Part shown: in pieces, positions 47,725 through 61,700 of the stretch
Position numbering within the stretch: position 1 is the stretch's first letter
Layout of the letters: every line of letters begins with the position of its first letter
Source of the DNA: Xestospongia bergquistia
Taxonomy: Eukaryota > Porifera > Demospongiae > Haplosclerida > Petrosiidae
Direction of reading: 5' to 3'
DNA length: 64,000 bases
NCBI GenBank assembly: GCA_963965975.1
Contig: OZ014411.1
Coordinates: forward strand, 8,495,501-8,559,500
Notes under the pieces: model-generated
Told to the model about the DNA's origin: nothing
Seen by the model: only the letters and a program-made list of their open reading frames with translations
Database searches by the model: none
Program-made: the position numbers and the translations under genes

Positions 47725-49542
47725 TTGATGGATAAATTGAGATATTTACTGATTAACAGACTATACAGTAGTGATGTAATAACAGATTAGGTTGTAGATA
47801 GGCATATATATTAAAAACAAAAAAGGTAAAGCTATAAAACAGAATGAGAAAAAAGGAGACAGTCAAGTAAATAGGGAATCATTATTACTAGGTAGAGTGG
47901 TCAAGTGATGTAGTATCATTTTGGGTACTGGTCAGTGTTGTAAGACTATGAACCACAGTAGCTCCAACTTGATCTCAACAACTGGGGGATTTGATATCAG
48001 TGTCTTGTATAAATTCAATGGATAATGTGGCCTTTCTCTCTAAATATCCAATCAAAATCAATGGATATCTCACATCGTTTGGTTGCATGCATCCCTACAA
48101 ACTTCAACGAAATATATGGATCTATAATGACAGCCCTGCTCCTATATCTTGCTTTGTCTAATAATATAATTAATATTAGTCTTAACGTTACCTATATAAA
48201 CAGTCAATCCCATAATATATTTGTTAGTAATTAGTAATTGGTGGGTGGACAGATGGATGGGAGATGAATAGTAATTGGATGGTTGGTAAATTGTGGATGG
48301 AATCTTACATAAAGAGAATAGAGGAACTGATACAGCAAATTAAATCCTATGATTTATATATGTTGATAAAGTAAAAAATATCTTAAGCATTATTATAACC
48401 TCAAATAAGTTCAAAAATTTTTCTAATATTAAAAGTGATTGTTATAATGTTACAGGTTACTGTGACACTGATGACTCTCCCATATGTACTCATAGTATAG
48501 TTCTCTCCTTTACCAGGAAATTACGTCATACTGAACCAGTGCTAAACTATGAGGCGCTGTTTGTCTCAAAATTGAAAAATTATCATGATATAATAAATAA
48601 GTCATTATTTATCATATTATTGTTGAATTACTTCTTATTTATGGAGCGCCATTTGTGTCAAAATTAAATGCATTCAATGGTACATTTAACATGTTATGAT
48701 TCTGCCAATCACTCCTACCATTTATTTGTATACAGATATGGAAAGGTATAAAGAGGGAAAATTTGAATAGTAATTGCTTGGGCAGCAGGTTGTGCTTATT
48801 TCTTTGGTCTCTTTTGCTTTAACAAAACGACCATTCCACAGAAAATCATCTAAGACTTCATGGTATAGCTGTGGATTATAAACAATCTCCTACATTGATC
48901 CATTTCACACAGAGACCCTTCAGAAAAAGAGTACAGGTAATGTTAACTTGTACTGGCAATAATGACCTTGTCCAGTAGATACTCTATTGGTATTCCTAGC
49001 AACATGTGGCAGCTCCTATGATCCTTTGTTTCATATCCGCCCTCTTTCACAAAATATTTTATGTCTCTGTATATATGGGTAGCTCTAGCTACTCTGGACT
49101 ACAATTATCAAAAAAATATTCTGGTCATAGTTTTTGAGATAGAGCTGCATCTTCTACCACTGCAATTGGCCATGAAGTAGTGGATTTCTTAATAAAAATT
49201 TTGAACAGTTATGAGAGGAGTACTTATCAGCTCTACATTCATATGCCTATCATTCATCATCTCCAAAAACTACATGGCTTGATTTCCAATATATCAAAAT
49301 AATGGCACTAATGTCAAATATTGGCACTAACTTGTCCATACACATACAACCTCATGAATAGACCATCTGGTTTATAAAAATTATCTGTAACTAATATATA
49401 CAATAAGAGTTAATGCTCTCTTCATGCAATTTAGTAATGACCAATAATATTATTGTAATCATGTGAAAATTTCAGAATGAAATATATATAATATATTAAT
49501 GTTAATAGTATTAATGAGAATAACATCACTTAATATAAAATA

Positions 49543-49650
49543 ATGATACATATAGAGGTTAATATAACATGATACATAGAGGTTAATATAACATGATACA
49601 TAGGGGTTAATGTAGATGGGGTTATACACATAGGGGTTAATATAAAAGAA
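49543..49650 (+). repeat. 22-bp short tandem repeat (about 4 units)
   Basis: Units of TGATACATAGAGGTTAATAT form, degenerating toward the 3' end. Confidence 0.75.
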
Positions 49651-49857
49651 TAAAAGTGTGACACTTAACTTGAATGTGTTAAGGGAATATATAATTATGT
49701 AACTGGTATTTATTGCTGTTTGAATAAAAATTGCATACCACCGTTTCTATGGGAAGGATATGGCAGTTAACTAAAAATGTATACCTATCATAACCCCCAA
49801 TTTAAGTTTAATTATTTGCTTATTTAGAAAGTTTAATGTTTGAAAATCTTTAAAATG

Positions 49858-49902
49858 TGTTAAATGAACCTTAATTGTGATATAATTAAGGTTCATTTAA
49901 CA
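49858..49902. repeat. Perfect 19-bp inverted repeat
   Basis: Arms 49858-49876 and 49884-49902 are exact complements. Confidence 0.9.
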
Positions 49903-50386
49903 TATATGCCTCTATCTTCAACTAATAAATTCCCCAGCTTTACCATCATACAACTATTTGATTGCACATGTACAGTCTCATGTAAGATACATACAGTAGA
50001 TATTGTGTGTATAAATTGTCCATCAAGTTATGACTTTTAGGATATTAAATGATGAAATAACCTTATAACATTTGTTATAACCCATCTATGGTGGAGGATA
50101 TGTGGCCTATATATGATCTGGACTTTCATGTTCTTATAAATAACATAAGATTGTATTCTTCTGTATTTTTATTGAAGATATAGTCTTGACTTATACATTC
50201 TGTCATATATAGTTGTAAGAAATTGATTGTATTGCTTGAATACAATATTATGTAAATAATTATATTAGAAGGAAAGGTTAATATATTGGTATAGTACATA
50301 AGAAAGTCAGGTGGACATGACTGAATGAAATATTGAGATATTTTAAAAACACTTAGTGTCAATGCTTCTGGTTCCACATTTTAATA

Positions 50387-51940
50387 CTAATCTGTTGATT
50401 CAACTGATAGTCCCATTTCTCTTCTGTATTGAACTTCTTGATTTAAATATCTTCCATAATGTTCCTCAGTTATCAAATATATATTGATTTCATTGTCTCT
50501 GACTCGAAATTTGTAACGTTTGGCCAGTATCAGGAATATAATAAGTATTATGAGAATAATGACACTCTTTAATACATAATAGTAAAGATTCTGACAGTGT
50601 ATTTCTCCCTGGCAACTAAATGGATATTTTCCACTAAAACTAATAACAAAACCAAGTCCAAATGCTGAGTTCCACAGTCCAACCAAGAACCCTCTCATCT
50701 CATGCGGACACTGAGCTATTGTGAACTCTAATGATGTTGGAAGAATTAACGCATAACCAATCCCATACAAAATTTGGGGAACAACAACTGCTTTGTATGA
50801 AGTGGTATTTAAATTTAAACTATCTCGACAAATCAATATGACAACATAGTATAATGTAGTCAATAAAGCAAAAACAAGTCCTAGACCAATTCTCTTGAGC
50901 ATACTAGGAATGAATTTATAAAAACATGGATATATCAACAACTGATAGAGAAGAATAACACCTACAGCTACTACTAAGTATAATGAATCTTTCAAGACAA
51001 AGCAAGAGAGTAACTGTGATCGTTTGTTTTGAATAGAAACACTATACACTGTTACTTCAATTGCACAGCTAACACCCACTATTGAAATGAATAGGGGAAT
51101 TAGCCTTAAAACAGTTTTAACATCCTCTACCTGCTCCACTGAGAAAGGTCCTCCATATTTCTCTTTACCTAAGTCTAGACGTGAAGGATAGTTTTCCTCC
51201 CAGTAGGTTAAAGCACTACGATTTCTTGGATATTTATTTTTTCTGGCATAATTTAATACTTGACCAATAAGCTTGACTGGATTGACAATGTGTGGAGTAG
51301 TATCAAGCCAATGTTCAAAGAGATAGTTAGTTATTAATACTACAGACACAGCCATACCTGACATGACATAAGACACAATGAAAAAATGTTCAACCATACA
51401 CTGTCCAATTTCTAAAACAAGATAAGATAAAAGCATGCAGATCATATGCCAATAAATAATAGAACTTAGTTCATCAGCTGATGCACCTATCACTTGATCA
51501 AGACTAAATTGAACAATATTAGATTGAAAACAGCAAACTCCAATCAATTCAAGTATAAAAGCTATACTCAAGACTATTAAAGAAAGAATGTCATACTCTG
51601 GCAAGAACGTCTTAATAATAATTGTTAAGCCACCAATTATCCAAGCCAAAAATGATAAGTATACACTAGTAATGATAGTTTTATATCTACCTGTCTTTAC
51701 ATCAGCAAGTAGACCAAATAGTGGATATGAAAGGTATATCAGACACAATCCTATCCCATAAACAATGTACTGACTTTGATGATGTTCGATATTGCTGTTG
51801 AGAGAGACTGTTTCAGCAATATATTGTACAAAATTCATATGGACACGCATCAAGGCTTCCCATAGAATGGTAAGTATCACTGCTTTAGAACTAATACATT
51901 GGATTCTTTGCTTAGACCAAATCAGACTACGTATCTTCAT
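50387..51940 (-). CDS. POT/SLC15-like transporter 2 (517 aa, intronless)
   Basis: This is a tandem paralogue of the gene at 45504-47042 with the same POT loop GLLADVKTGRYKTI, the same central basic loop and the same helical layout. It differs mainly in the middle third (a diverged hydrophobic segment and Cys-rich helix around residues 280-310) and in the extracellular tips. It is predicted to be a proton-coupled peptide or related solute carrier at the cell membrane. The two tandem genes are 3.3 kb apart, and the truncated third copy is 40 kb away. Orientation is the same for all three. Confidence 0.8.
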   Translation of the reverse strand: MKIRSLIWSKQRIQCISSKAVILTILWEALMRVHMNFVQYIAETVSLNSNIEHHQSQYIVYGIGLCLIYLSYPLFGLLADVKTGRYKTIITSVYLSFLAWIIGGLTIIIKTFLPEYDILSLIVLSIAFILELIGVCCFQSNIVQFSLDQVIGASADELSSIIYWHMICMLLSYLVLEIGQCMVEHFFIVSYVMSGMAVSVVLITNYLFEHWLDTTPHIVNPVKLIGQVLNYARKNKYPRNRSALTYWEENYPSRLDLGKEKYGGPFSVEQVEDVKTVLRLIPLFISIVGVSCAIEVTVYSVSIQNKRSQLLSCFVLKDSLYLVVAVGVILLYQLLIYPCFYKFIPSMLKRIGLGLVFALLTTLYYVVILICRDSLNLNTTSYKAVVVPQILYGIGYALILPTSLEFTIAQCPHEMRGFLVGLWNSAFGLGFVISFSGKYPFSCQGEIHCQNLYYYVLKSVIILIILIIFLILAKRYKFRVRDNEINIYLITEEHYGRYLNQEVQYRREMGLSVESTD

Positions 51941-52462
51941 GATAAGTGATTGAATACTTAGTGGAAAGATGAAATTGAATGTAAATTGATATTCTATACA
52001 CTAATTTCAATGGCAATAAACTTAAGTATGCACATTAGTCATGATTACTAGTAACAATAGTTGTTATGTTAGTTAACAAATTCTTAATGACAATGATTAT
52101 AATTTTAGACAAACAGTTATTGGAATTAATTTATAGATGGAAGACTTTACAAATACTAACATTGATGGACAGATTGGACACAATTAAAGGTAATGCATGT
52201 ATGACCAGTTACATGTGTAACATTATTTTTAACCCTATAGGTCATTTGCCCAGTATGTAATTTTATCACAACATCACATTATATCTTAATAGCATCAAGT
52301 CATTATAACTCAAGCTTTTTCACTGACATAATTTTGACACATGGGGTATTTACCACACACGTGAATATTCCATATATCACTGTTAAAATTGAGTGGTTGT
52401 TTTAACCACTATGTTGTTATACGGATTACATGTATATTGCAAATTATATGACGCAAACTGAA

Positions 52463-52553
52463 AGTAAACATCATACTGTTTTCATTCTCAATGTACTATC
52501 TGATAACAATCAATCTGATAATATGTTAGAAATGAAACAGTATGATATTTACT
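52463..52553. repeat. Small palindromic repeat family, copy 3
   Basis: About 45-bp imperfect inverted arms around the GTAAACATCATACTGTTT end; the right flank (GCATCAAATAAT) resembles that of copy 2. Confidence 0.65.
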
Positions 52554-52889
52554 CTTAGATTGCATCAAATAATTTGTATTGTGTAGATCAAAGTGACATG
52601 TTCTAAGAAGTTAGATATTTTCCACTGGCCTATGGGCTTGTGATTTTCTTTTGATTAGGTTTGGATTTGTTTTATTATATATGAGTTTGTTATCAGTCTC
52701 ATATCCTGTTTCACAGTGTATCTTCAGTGTTAATAGGGAGCTGTTAAAAAATAATGTAGAATTTAAAGATGTTCCCAAAGACTATTAAGAAGATGAATGT
52801 AAAGTGCAACCATCAAAATTGCAATGGAACTAAGCAATGTCCTTGCTATGAATCTGCTTGCTTTTTACAACCTCCCACTCACTAGGTGG

Positions 52890-52988
52890 GGGTAACAATG
52901 GGAAGGGGGCGTTTACCAAACACCAAGGCGTGGATTTTGCATCAAGGGGCTAGAAGAACGGAGTAGAATCGTCAACGGATAACAGCAG
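52890..52988 (+). promoter_or_regulatory. Possible untranslated first exon/promoter of the GAREM-like gene
   Basis: A GC-richer block inside AT-rich DNA ends at a strong donor (GCAG/GTACGTAAAA at 52989). No ATG start fits a long frame. The coding exon at 58800 follows an acceptor 3 bp before ATG, so a 5.8-kb first intron is plausible. Inference from composition and splice signals. Confidence 0.3.
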
Positions 52989-53203
52989 GTACGTAAAAGA
53001 CAAATATATAAATCTATGTCTTCGTTGTACATTACTTCTTAAAGCTTATAGCTTAGTGGCCACAACAGTTTGATTCAGTGATTCCCACATGTTGATAATT
53101 ACGCCCTTAATTAACTATTTTGTTCATTATAGATATTGCTAAAAACTGGAACTCTTTTTCCTTGTTAGCTTTGGTGTTTGTACTAGTTACTTTGTATTGT
53201 ACT

Positions 53204-53295
53204 AGTATACCACATATATATACTGAGTGTACTTGGTTAGATTACATTTAGTATACCACATATATATACTGAGTGTACTTGATTAGATTACATTC
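53204..53295 (+). repeat. 46-bp direct tandem duplication
   Basis: Two copies (53204-53249, 53250-53295) differ in about two positions. Confidence 0.9.
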
Positions 53296-53328
53296 AAACC
53301 GCAAAAGTGTGTGTGTATATATGTATGT

Positions 53329-53335
<7 letters not shown>

Positions 53336-53377
<42 letters not shown>
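53336..53377 (+). repeat. (TA)n microsatellite
   Basis: Uninterrupted TA run of about 42 bp. Confidence 0.95.
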
Positions 53378-53380
<3 letters not shown>

Positions 53381-54727
53381 ATCCCTTCTGTCTCTCAGTC
53401 ATTAGATTGCTAAATTTTATCTTGCTTAAGACATATATGCTATCAATGTGTGATGTAGAGCATGTGACTTTTATGTACAGCATTTCAAAAGATTTCTGAG
53501 CCATTGATCCACTAGTGGCCCGTAGGTAGATAGATAGTAGACACATTAGTGCAAGCTGCTCTTTGTAGCTTAAAAACTAGCAGAGATTTAGTTATGATGA
53601 TTTAATACTATGTTCTTAACTATGAATATTAAAAAACTAAGCAGTATGTCAGATTTTTTAACAATAAGCCATGAAACTTGGTATTGATCTTTATCGACAT
53701 TGTAAGTTAGCATTTGTAGGTTGTACAGTGAAAACCATAGTACCTGTACATATACTTGTATATTATGTATTTGGATTTGTTATTATAACTGTGCCACGAA
53801 ACAAACTATAATAAATAACGTCTTTGTTAATAACATGTTACATATGATACTTGTAATAGAGATTATATTTAGCAATGAATGCTGTTTACTTTCACTTCAA
53901 GAAGGGGTGTGACTTACATGTACATTTAATTCTCTTTTAATCCTTCAAAAAACGTGTTATATTATCCGTAATATAGCGTCATTAATACTTGGCATGCCAT
54001 TGGTTCTTGTTCCAATAGTTAATTACCAAATAAAGTTTCCTAATATACAACATGACAATCAATAAATTTCTATAGTTTATAAGTTTAATAGTTTATAGTT
54101 AATGTAGTTGTTTTATAACAATGAATACCACAGACCAATTATTGTTGATATTAATATATTCATAATCAGCAAATCAATACCTGAAAATTTCCAAATTTAT
54201 AACGTTAAAACAATTGGTTAAAATTATGTCCTATGTTTAGACTAATCATACAACTTTCATTATACTATGTAATTAGTATATATATATATATATATAACAA
54301 ACTATATTGTCTTGAACATTTGTCTACAATATTACTAAATTTAGTTGATTAACCATTTGATTATAGCATAGCATTTTTTACTGAAATCCATCAAGTTTAG
54401 ATGTAAGTAGCAGACCATACATCCATGATCTTTGTATTGATACAAAATTGAAGCTTTCTGGTGTAGTTTACAATTTTAGCAGTCAGCATCTTTTGTTAAC
54501 TGTCATTAATAATAACTTTTGTACACCTAATTATTAAATGTATTTAATTGATATTAGACTAAACAATTATAACATGCCATATGAAGTCAGTACGCCATAC
54601 TTTTTCACATGTTTATGTATTTTCTTAATTTCGTTTACTTTATGTTATTTTTTGGTTAATGAAGTCCACTAAAATAAAATAACTTAATGAATTAATATCT
54701 TGGTGCTGGTAAGATATAAATACATGT

Positions 54728-55103
54728 ACTTGTACTAAATAGCTACTCTAGATGTAAATAACAACACTACTACAATGTTTGTATAGAACTTGCATTATCA
54801 GCAAAGGTCGTGTTTACTTTCATGTTTACTTTTATGTCCTTGTACTAAATAACTACTCTAGATGGATGTTTGTAGCATAGACGTTGTATTAGCACTAAAA
54901 GGTCATGTTTACTTTATGCACTTGTACTAAATAACTACTCTAATTGTAAAGGATAGCATTAGTTTATAGAATAGACCTTGCATTAGCAACAAGTGTCATG
55001 CTTGCTTTATGCACTTGTCGTAAATAACTACTGTAGATATAAAGTACAGCATTAGTTTGTAGCATAGACTTTCTATCAGCAACAAATGTCATGTTTGCTT
55101 TTA
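54728..55103 (+). repeat. Four degenerate tandem copies of 83-110 bp
   Basis: Anchors CTTGTACTAAATAACTACTC at about 54728, 54838, 54921 and 55014, each followed by a TTAGCA...TCATGTTTACTTT block. Too diverged for a clean unit length. Confidence 0.8.
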
Positions 55104-56280
55104 TTGTCTCAGTGCATGTCATATTAACAAATGCTATTATGATATTCTCAGAAACTCCCTGTAGTAACCTAATATGTGTAATAAAAATTGTATATATGGT
55201 AGTGAAGACATATAAGTACTATGTCATTGATACTATGACATATAGTGTCTTATGTATACAATTGCCCTGATAATTGATCAAGATAACTACATATACTACT
55301 AAAGAATTTATTTGTAGTGTATTTATTTGACAAATGGAACTAACTATATCAAAACTGTCATTTTTTATGTTAAATTTGAGTTTTAAAGGTTTATATTTAA
55401 TTTAGTATATCCCAAGCTTTAACAGTTTCTTATTTGGCTTTTAAAAATTTTAACAACTTACATGTATAAGTGGTTTCTTTTGCAAACACGATTATTAGTT
55501 TTAGGAATGTATTTATGATGTAATGTTGATGGTTGCTCCTGTATGGCTTATTTAATTATTGCAATGTTGAGTTTGCCTGTCATATAATTTGTGTATTCGT
55601 GGCTTGATAAATTGCAGTGAAAATGCTTAAACAGTACATGTAGATATATTTGCATACAAAGTACACATAGGTTACACACTAATGCTGTGGATCTATGCTA
55701 TTTATTAATCCAAGAAAGCCTTATAAAGACACCAAGTGCTTTGCTTGAGGTATCTATATAAAGCTTCGTTGGATTAATATATAATGTAGATCCCTGGCTA
55801 TGGCATCTACTATTTTAGACTATAGCAACAGAAATTGTCTATAGGAACCAGCAGATACATGTTACTCGAAATAGAGTCAGACATAAGTCATATCCTATAG
55901 CCAAGTCTTTATGTTAAGTCACAATAAACTATGATTACTTATGTCAAATACTTTTAAAAATTATCATAAAAATTTAGATTACAATTACTGAATTAATGTT
56001 ACTTCAGTCTCAGACAGATTTATTAGTAAGCCTTGGAACTAAAACAGATTAATACTTATTCTAGAAAATTCAAACTGACCAATCAGATTTCCCTATTTAC
56101 ATCAGCTATAGTCTAAATGTAGAGTGTGTACACTTCTGTGTCCTGTGTTATTTTAGAGTACTTAGACTAATGTTGTTTGCATTGTTTGAGTGGTTTTTGT
56201 TTGCGTGAAAGTCACGCATCAATTTAATGGTCCCTACATAACATGTAATGCCTGCCTCTGTTTACAAAAGTCTACATATA

Positions 56281-56536
56281 TATTGAACCATTGTTATTAC
56301 ACACCTGTATGGGTTAACTGTTACTAATGTATGGAACACATAGTGCAAGTTGTATTTATTGCTATTGCTAGAATATGCTATAGCAGTCAATATTGTTGCT
56401 GTAATGCATATTGAACCATTGTTATTACACACCTGTATGGGTTAACTGTTACTAATGTATGGAACACATAGTGCAAGTTGTATTTATTGCTATTGCTAGA
56501 ATATGCTATAGCAGTTAGTATTGTTGCTGTAATGCA
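56281..56536 (+). repeat. 128-bp tandem duplication
   Basis: 56281-56408 and 56409-56536 differ in only a few bases, so the duplication is recent. Confidence 0.95.
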
Positions 56537-57609
56537 TTTAAGTCATTACGTCATTAATGCTTATTAAATTAGCCTGTGACAAAGATGAAAAGATATTTGT
56601 GTGGTCGTATATCATTGCGTTTATAAATATTTCTGAGCTCCTTATTTTTAGGAGTACATGTACTTTATAACTAACAGACAACACAATTGAGCTAACCTAT
56701 ATAACTGTGTTACTAACTGTTCATTCTAACTTGTTGCCTTTTGTCCAAGCTCAATACTTTTTGACAAGTTTTAAGGTACTCTTATAAAAAAAAATAACCA
56801 GGAACTGCTCTCTATTATGAAATTTCCAAAAAGACAAAAAAAGTCAATTGTTATAATGTATTGTAATGAACATTAACATTTCAGTCCATTCATATTAGTT
56901 GCTAGTTAACAATAATTTTGTCGTCATAGTTACGTACCAATATTAGAGTATGGAATTAACCAGAGTGATACATATGTAAGTGGTGCCCACACAACAATGT
57001 ACAATATATTAGAAATGATACAAGATTACATACATGTATAGACACGTATGTACTAAAGTGTTTACTATAGCATATAGAGACAAGTACATACATATACATG
57101 TATATACATAAAGTATGTATATGTATATGTGTCGTGTGTATGTACATGTGCTCGGGTTTATGCCCCTTAGCTAATACATGTATCCTTTACAAATTCCCTT
57201 ATTACCAGTTCAATATAATGGATATAGATATATCTAAATCATGACATATATTCTACAAGTATGTAACAAACACACACACACATGCATACACGCAACAAAA
57301 TCTACTGAAAAATCTTGACATAGCAGTCTATAGACCTAATAAGCCATTTGTTCTAATCTGCTAGAAATGATATTACCTTCAAAAAATCCCATGCTGGCAG
57401 GTTAACAATACATATAATGTCTATATACATGTATATATATGTAAGACATATACATTTAGATACATTTCATTAGACTTGTTTTATTCTTTCATCATGCTAT
57501 TTGTGAAGAAGCAACTACTCAAACTCCCTGTGTATCTATTTTAGAGATAAGCCTGCTTGTGGGATTATTATTTATTAATTATAATTATTAATAATTATTA
57601 ATTATAAAG

Positions 57610-57793
57610 AATCCAAACAAGATAGTAGGAATGACAATTGCATCATCTCTACATAATACCACATGGATAGAATACAACAATATCACTAATATTAATTAAG
57701 AGATAAGTGATATAATTGATGTATATTGTTTGTGCCACCTATGCTATTATATAAGAGTGATGCAATTGCTATCCCTACTATCTTGTTTGCATT
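57610..57793. mobile_element. MITE-like element (184 bp, palindromic ends)
   Basis: About 35-bp terminal inverted repeats (AATCCAAACAAGATAGTAGG against the complement of the right end), with the inner sequence also partly self-complementary. No coding capacity; target duplication not identified. Confidence 0.75.
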
Positions 57794-58050
57794 ATTTGTA
57801 TTGGACTGATATTAGTCGTACCTAGATTTACTTCATTTAAAAAATGATAATTATTATGATGATAACAGGAAATAATAATTATTATGACTATAATGATAGC
57901 AAGAAATTAGCTTGGAACTTGATGTTCTTCCATTGTGAATTTTGAACAACATGGAGGTCCTCCAGAGGACAATAAAAAAGTTGTAATGACTCCTGCCACA
58001 TTTCACAATGATCAATAACACAGTACTAATAGATCACAAACTTAGTATAG

Positions 58051-58105
58051 CATAGACCAGCATAGACTAGCATAGACCAGCATAGACCAGCATAGACCAG
58101 CATAG
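58051..58105 (+). repeat. 10-bp short tandem repeat
   Basis: Unit CATAGACCAG repeated about five to six times with one A/C change. Confidence 0.9.
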
Positions 58106-58799
58106 TCAATAAACCCAAACCCTCTTTTAAAAATAAGCAGGAAAATAGTCTGGATATAATTGTAAATCAATTGGTATTATACCTCAAACTCATATACAAA
58201 CTCAAAGTTAATGTACATCATAATTGTAGCTTTCTCTTAAATCATCTAAGAATGGCAATATTGAATATAACAATATTATATTATAATATTAATATTATAA
58301 TATCATTATATTATGATGTGAGAGACAATAATTAAATTACATTTGCTGAAATTACATTTCTAAATTGCAAATTATTTTTTGAGTTACTTTTGTTGAACAA
58401 TTCAATATTTTCACCAACTTCTACTGTGATGCTTAGAAACATTGCTTACCCTATAAATCAGTCCAGTCACAACATGGGTATTATCATAGTGATGAAGACT
58501 GACAAGTATTAAAGTTTTCTGATATGTTTTGGGTGAGATATTTTGTGTTTTTAGCCCATAAATTTTAGATGGACAATATGGGCCATCCCTACATAGGCAC
58601 TCCTACTGTCTAATAGTATAATACAATTATGTACATCTTCACATAGAGATGGAGAAAAAGAAGTACATGTCTATCTATATATGTAGATGTACTTCTGCAT
58701 GTACAATGTTGTGATCAGTAATTTTGATATGACTATCATATATGTACATATTATATGAATATGCTGCAAATGTACATGTATCTTTTTCATTCATAGACA

Positions 58800-61700
58800 A
58801 TGTCCAATGGAAACATACCTCCTCCTCTGCCTCCTCCTCGAGGTTCTCGTGATCACTACACAAAATTACAACAAGAAAGTACAGTCAACATCATAGATGA
58901 GTACGTTACAGTCGGCGACCAACAATACAGTGATGACAATGAATACGATGACTTTGATCCAGGAGTTTTGGCCAACACAAGACCTCCGATGCTCCCTCCC
59001 CCTCCTCCCTCTCCTCTTCATAATGTATCACAACATCTACCATCTAAAGATTCAAAGATGGTACCACCTCCTCTCCCAATCAAACGTCCACCCAAATCAG
59101 ATTTGCATTCCAAGGAGAAGAAAGCATCTCCTACAAAGAGTAGCAAATTTTCCATGTTTAAGTCATTAAATAAGTCACAGTCGATGAATGAAAAAGTGCG
59201 ACCAAAGAGTATGCTTGCTGAGAAATTTAGACGAGGTTCATCTGAAAATGATCAGTCAGAAACAGCTACAGTATCACCTCCTAAAGTGACATCTCCTCGT
59301 ACTTATCGTCCTCCACCTCCTGTTCCATTTGAAGAAACGCCTGTGCCTATTCATCAGCCTTTACCTCCTGCAATGTTACCACCTCTAAGACCTAGTATCC
59401 CTCCACCTCCCTCATCTGTCCCTCCTCCAATCATTGATAACGATAGTGACGATGATGACAATCAGAACTATGAAGATGTTGATTTTTCTCATGATATTGA
59501 GCCACACCCATCAGATGGTATCACATTTCTCCAATTCATCAATAAACATAAAAACCATTTTCCTGCAGCCTTTGAAGTCACACTCGGTTTCTCTGCTCGC
59601 AGTGAAGAAGCTTCAATTTCTGAAGGTGAACGATTCATTGCCAATTTTATTAAACGCACTAAAGTCTACACAATAGAAGATGAAAACAAAGAACACTACA
59701 GTGTTCCTCTAAACACTACTTTCCAGTTTGCTCTTCTCTATGATCCCAACTCAAACAAGAAAGAAGCTATGTCAGGTTTTATTTTTAAAACAGCTGGTGA
59801 TTTAATGATTACTCGTAGTCTTCCAAAAGTGGTACGAGCTCGAAAAGCTTTTCGTGGTGTCAGTCCTGAATCTTCAGTAGTTGTTAATGAATTACTGTTT
59901 GTGAAAGAAGTGGTACAAAAAGAAAGTGATCGACGTTATGTCAAATGTATTCAAGCCCAAACAGGTAAAGAGAAACAACTGCATGAAGAATGTGCTGGTG
60001 AATTTTCTACATTACCTCATGATGTACGTGAATATCTCCCTAATCTTTTAAAGCATTTCCAATTACCTTTAAAAGCTGTTATGTGTTTGGGAATTGACAC
60101 TGAAGAAGATATCCCCTCGCAATTAATTTCGGCTATCGTTACAATATCTAATCCAAGAACAGAGGAGTCAGTAGTTGCCACATCTATCACTAGTGATAGT
60201 GAGAATACTGAAGATATTATTCCTGATAGTAGTGTGATTATTTTAAATGATATTCCATTGACATACGACATCAACCTCGTTCCATTACAAGTCACACCTT
60301 TCGTTGATGAGAAAATGCTAGAACAAACACGGTTCATTTATGAGAACTTTAACCCAGCAAAATCATTTCCTTATATGGCAAATTCTAGCTCTTCTCAACT
60401 AGCACTCATGAAGTCAGTAAGGAAAGAGTCTAATATGGATGGTGTTGAAATTATTGAACCTAAACGTCTCAAGGCAGTCCGACAAGAGAGTGGTAAAATA
60501 GACTCCACTAGTGCAGACAGTCTCGCTGAAGTCACTAAGATAAATGGTCGCATGAGTTCTTTAGAAAGTGGTTTTAATACTTTGGAAAAGAAAGTTGATG
60601 AGCTTTCAAGAAAAGTTAAAGTTGATGCTAAGTCAGACACGGGTACTTCATCACAAGATATTCAGTACCTTAAACAGGAATATGGTAATATTAAAAAGAA
60701 GATAGTACAACTTGAGGCTGCAGTGAAATTATTATCAGATAAGTTTGAAGGTAAAGTGTAAGATGACAGTATAATTTATATTTACTAAATTAGTTCATTA
60801 ACTTAAATGCTAAACAATGCTCCATTAGTCTCGTAATCTTCAAAGTTTACTCTTTTATGCTTATAGCTATTATATTGAAGACAAACTGAATCTATTAAAT
60901 TTAATTGTATTGTTGTTTGTTTGTAATTATAATGTCACAAAAATGTCTTTATTTTTTATTTAAGCAGAGCTTGCTCTGATGACAAAGTCAACTTCTCATC
61001 ATTCGTCTGAATTGACTGGTAATGTCATTGACGAAGACACTGTTTATAGAAATAAGACATATTTGAAAACACTCGGTGTAGAACAGGTCAGTGGACTCAG
61101 TATATTCAAAACACACAGACGCATGTACATAAATATATTAAGAGATTCTCTCTCAAATGTGTTTGTGTTTTGGAAGCTAATTTGCTATGTTGTAATGATA
61201 ACTAATGCATTTTATTTGTATTGTTCAACCTTATATGGTGTGTCTTGACATAAATAACAGCGCTATAAGGTCTTTGGTTTGTGTTGTAGTATGGACGTTA
61301 GTGAGACTACATGTATATGTTTACATTAACTTTGTACTAGGAGTGCATGTGGAAGAGGGAAGGAGCATCAAACTACTGTAACTATGTCTTAGGAGAAGTC
61401 CATTGTCTAGATATGGATAGAAGTGTTATTTTAGTAACACATACTTAAGTACTTAAGCTTAAACCACATAGCCATGTGTTGCTCTTTACATGTAAACTAT
61501 TTTGCTATTCTGTCTTATCAGTAATAATAAGCTATGTAAACAGGATAATGAAGTATCTGAGAGAGTTGTTAATGGGCCATAAGGTCCATGTTCTAAAGTT
61601 AGAAGATTAGAGCTAGCTGATAATGGTACTTTACCAATTATCTTCAATGCTGTGTCCATTTTCATCTCAGAGCCAGTCCTAAGCTTGCCTTTTCTTTGTT

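Larger units (their letters stand above)
47725..50386. other. Intergenic between the two transporter genes
   Basis: No gene was recognised. A tandem short repeat is at 49543-49650 (units of about 22 bp around ATAGAGGTTAATATAACATG) and a 19-bp inverted repeat at 49858-49902. Confidence 0.5.
51941..58799. other. Long repeat-rich non-coding stretch upstream of the GAREM-like gene
   Basis: No long coding sequence was recognised. It contains a probable untranslated first exon (52890-52988), microsatellites and several tandem repeats listed separately. Confidence 0.5.

Noticed and set aside
53283-53546. Tyr/Ile-rich open frames on both strands
   Set aside because: Translation of the (TA)n microsatellite.
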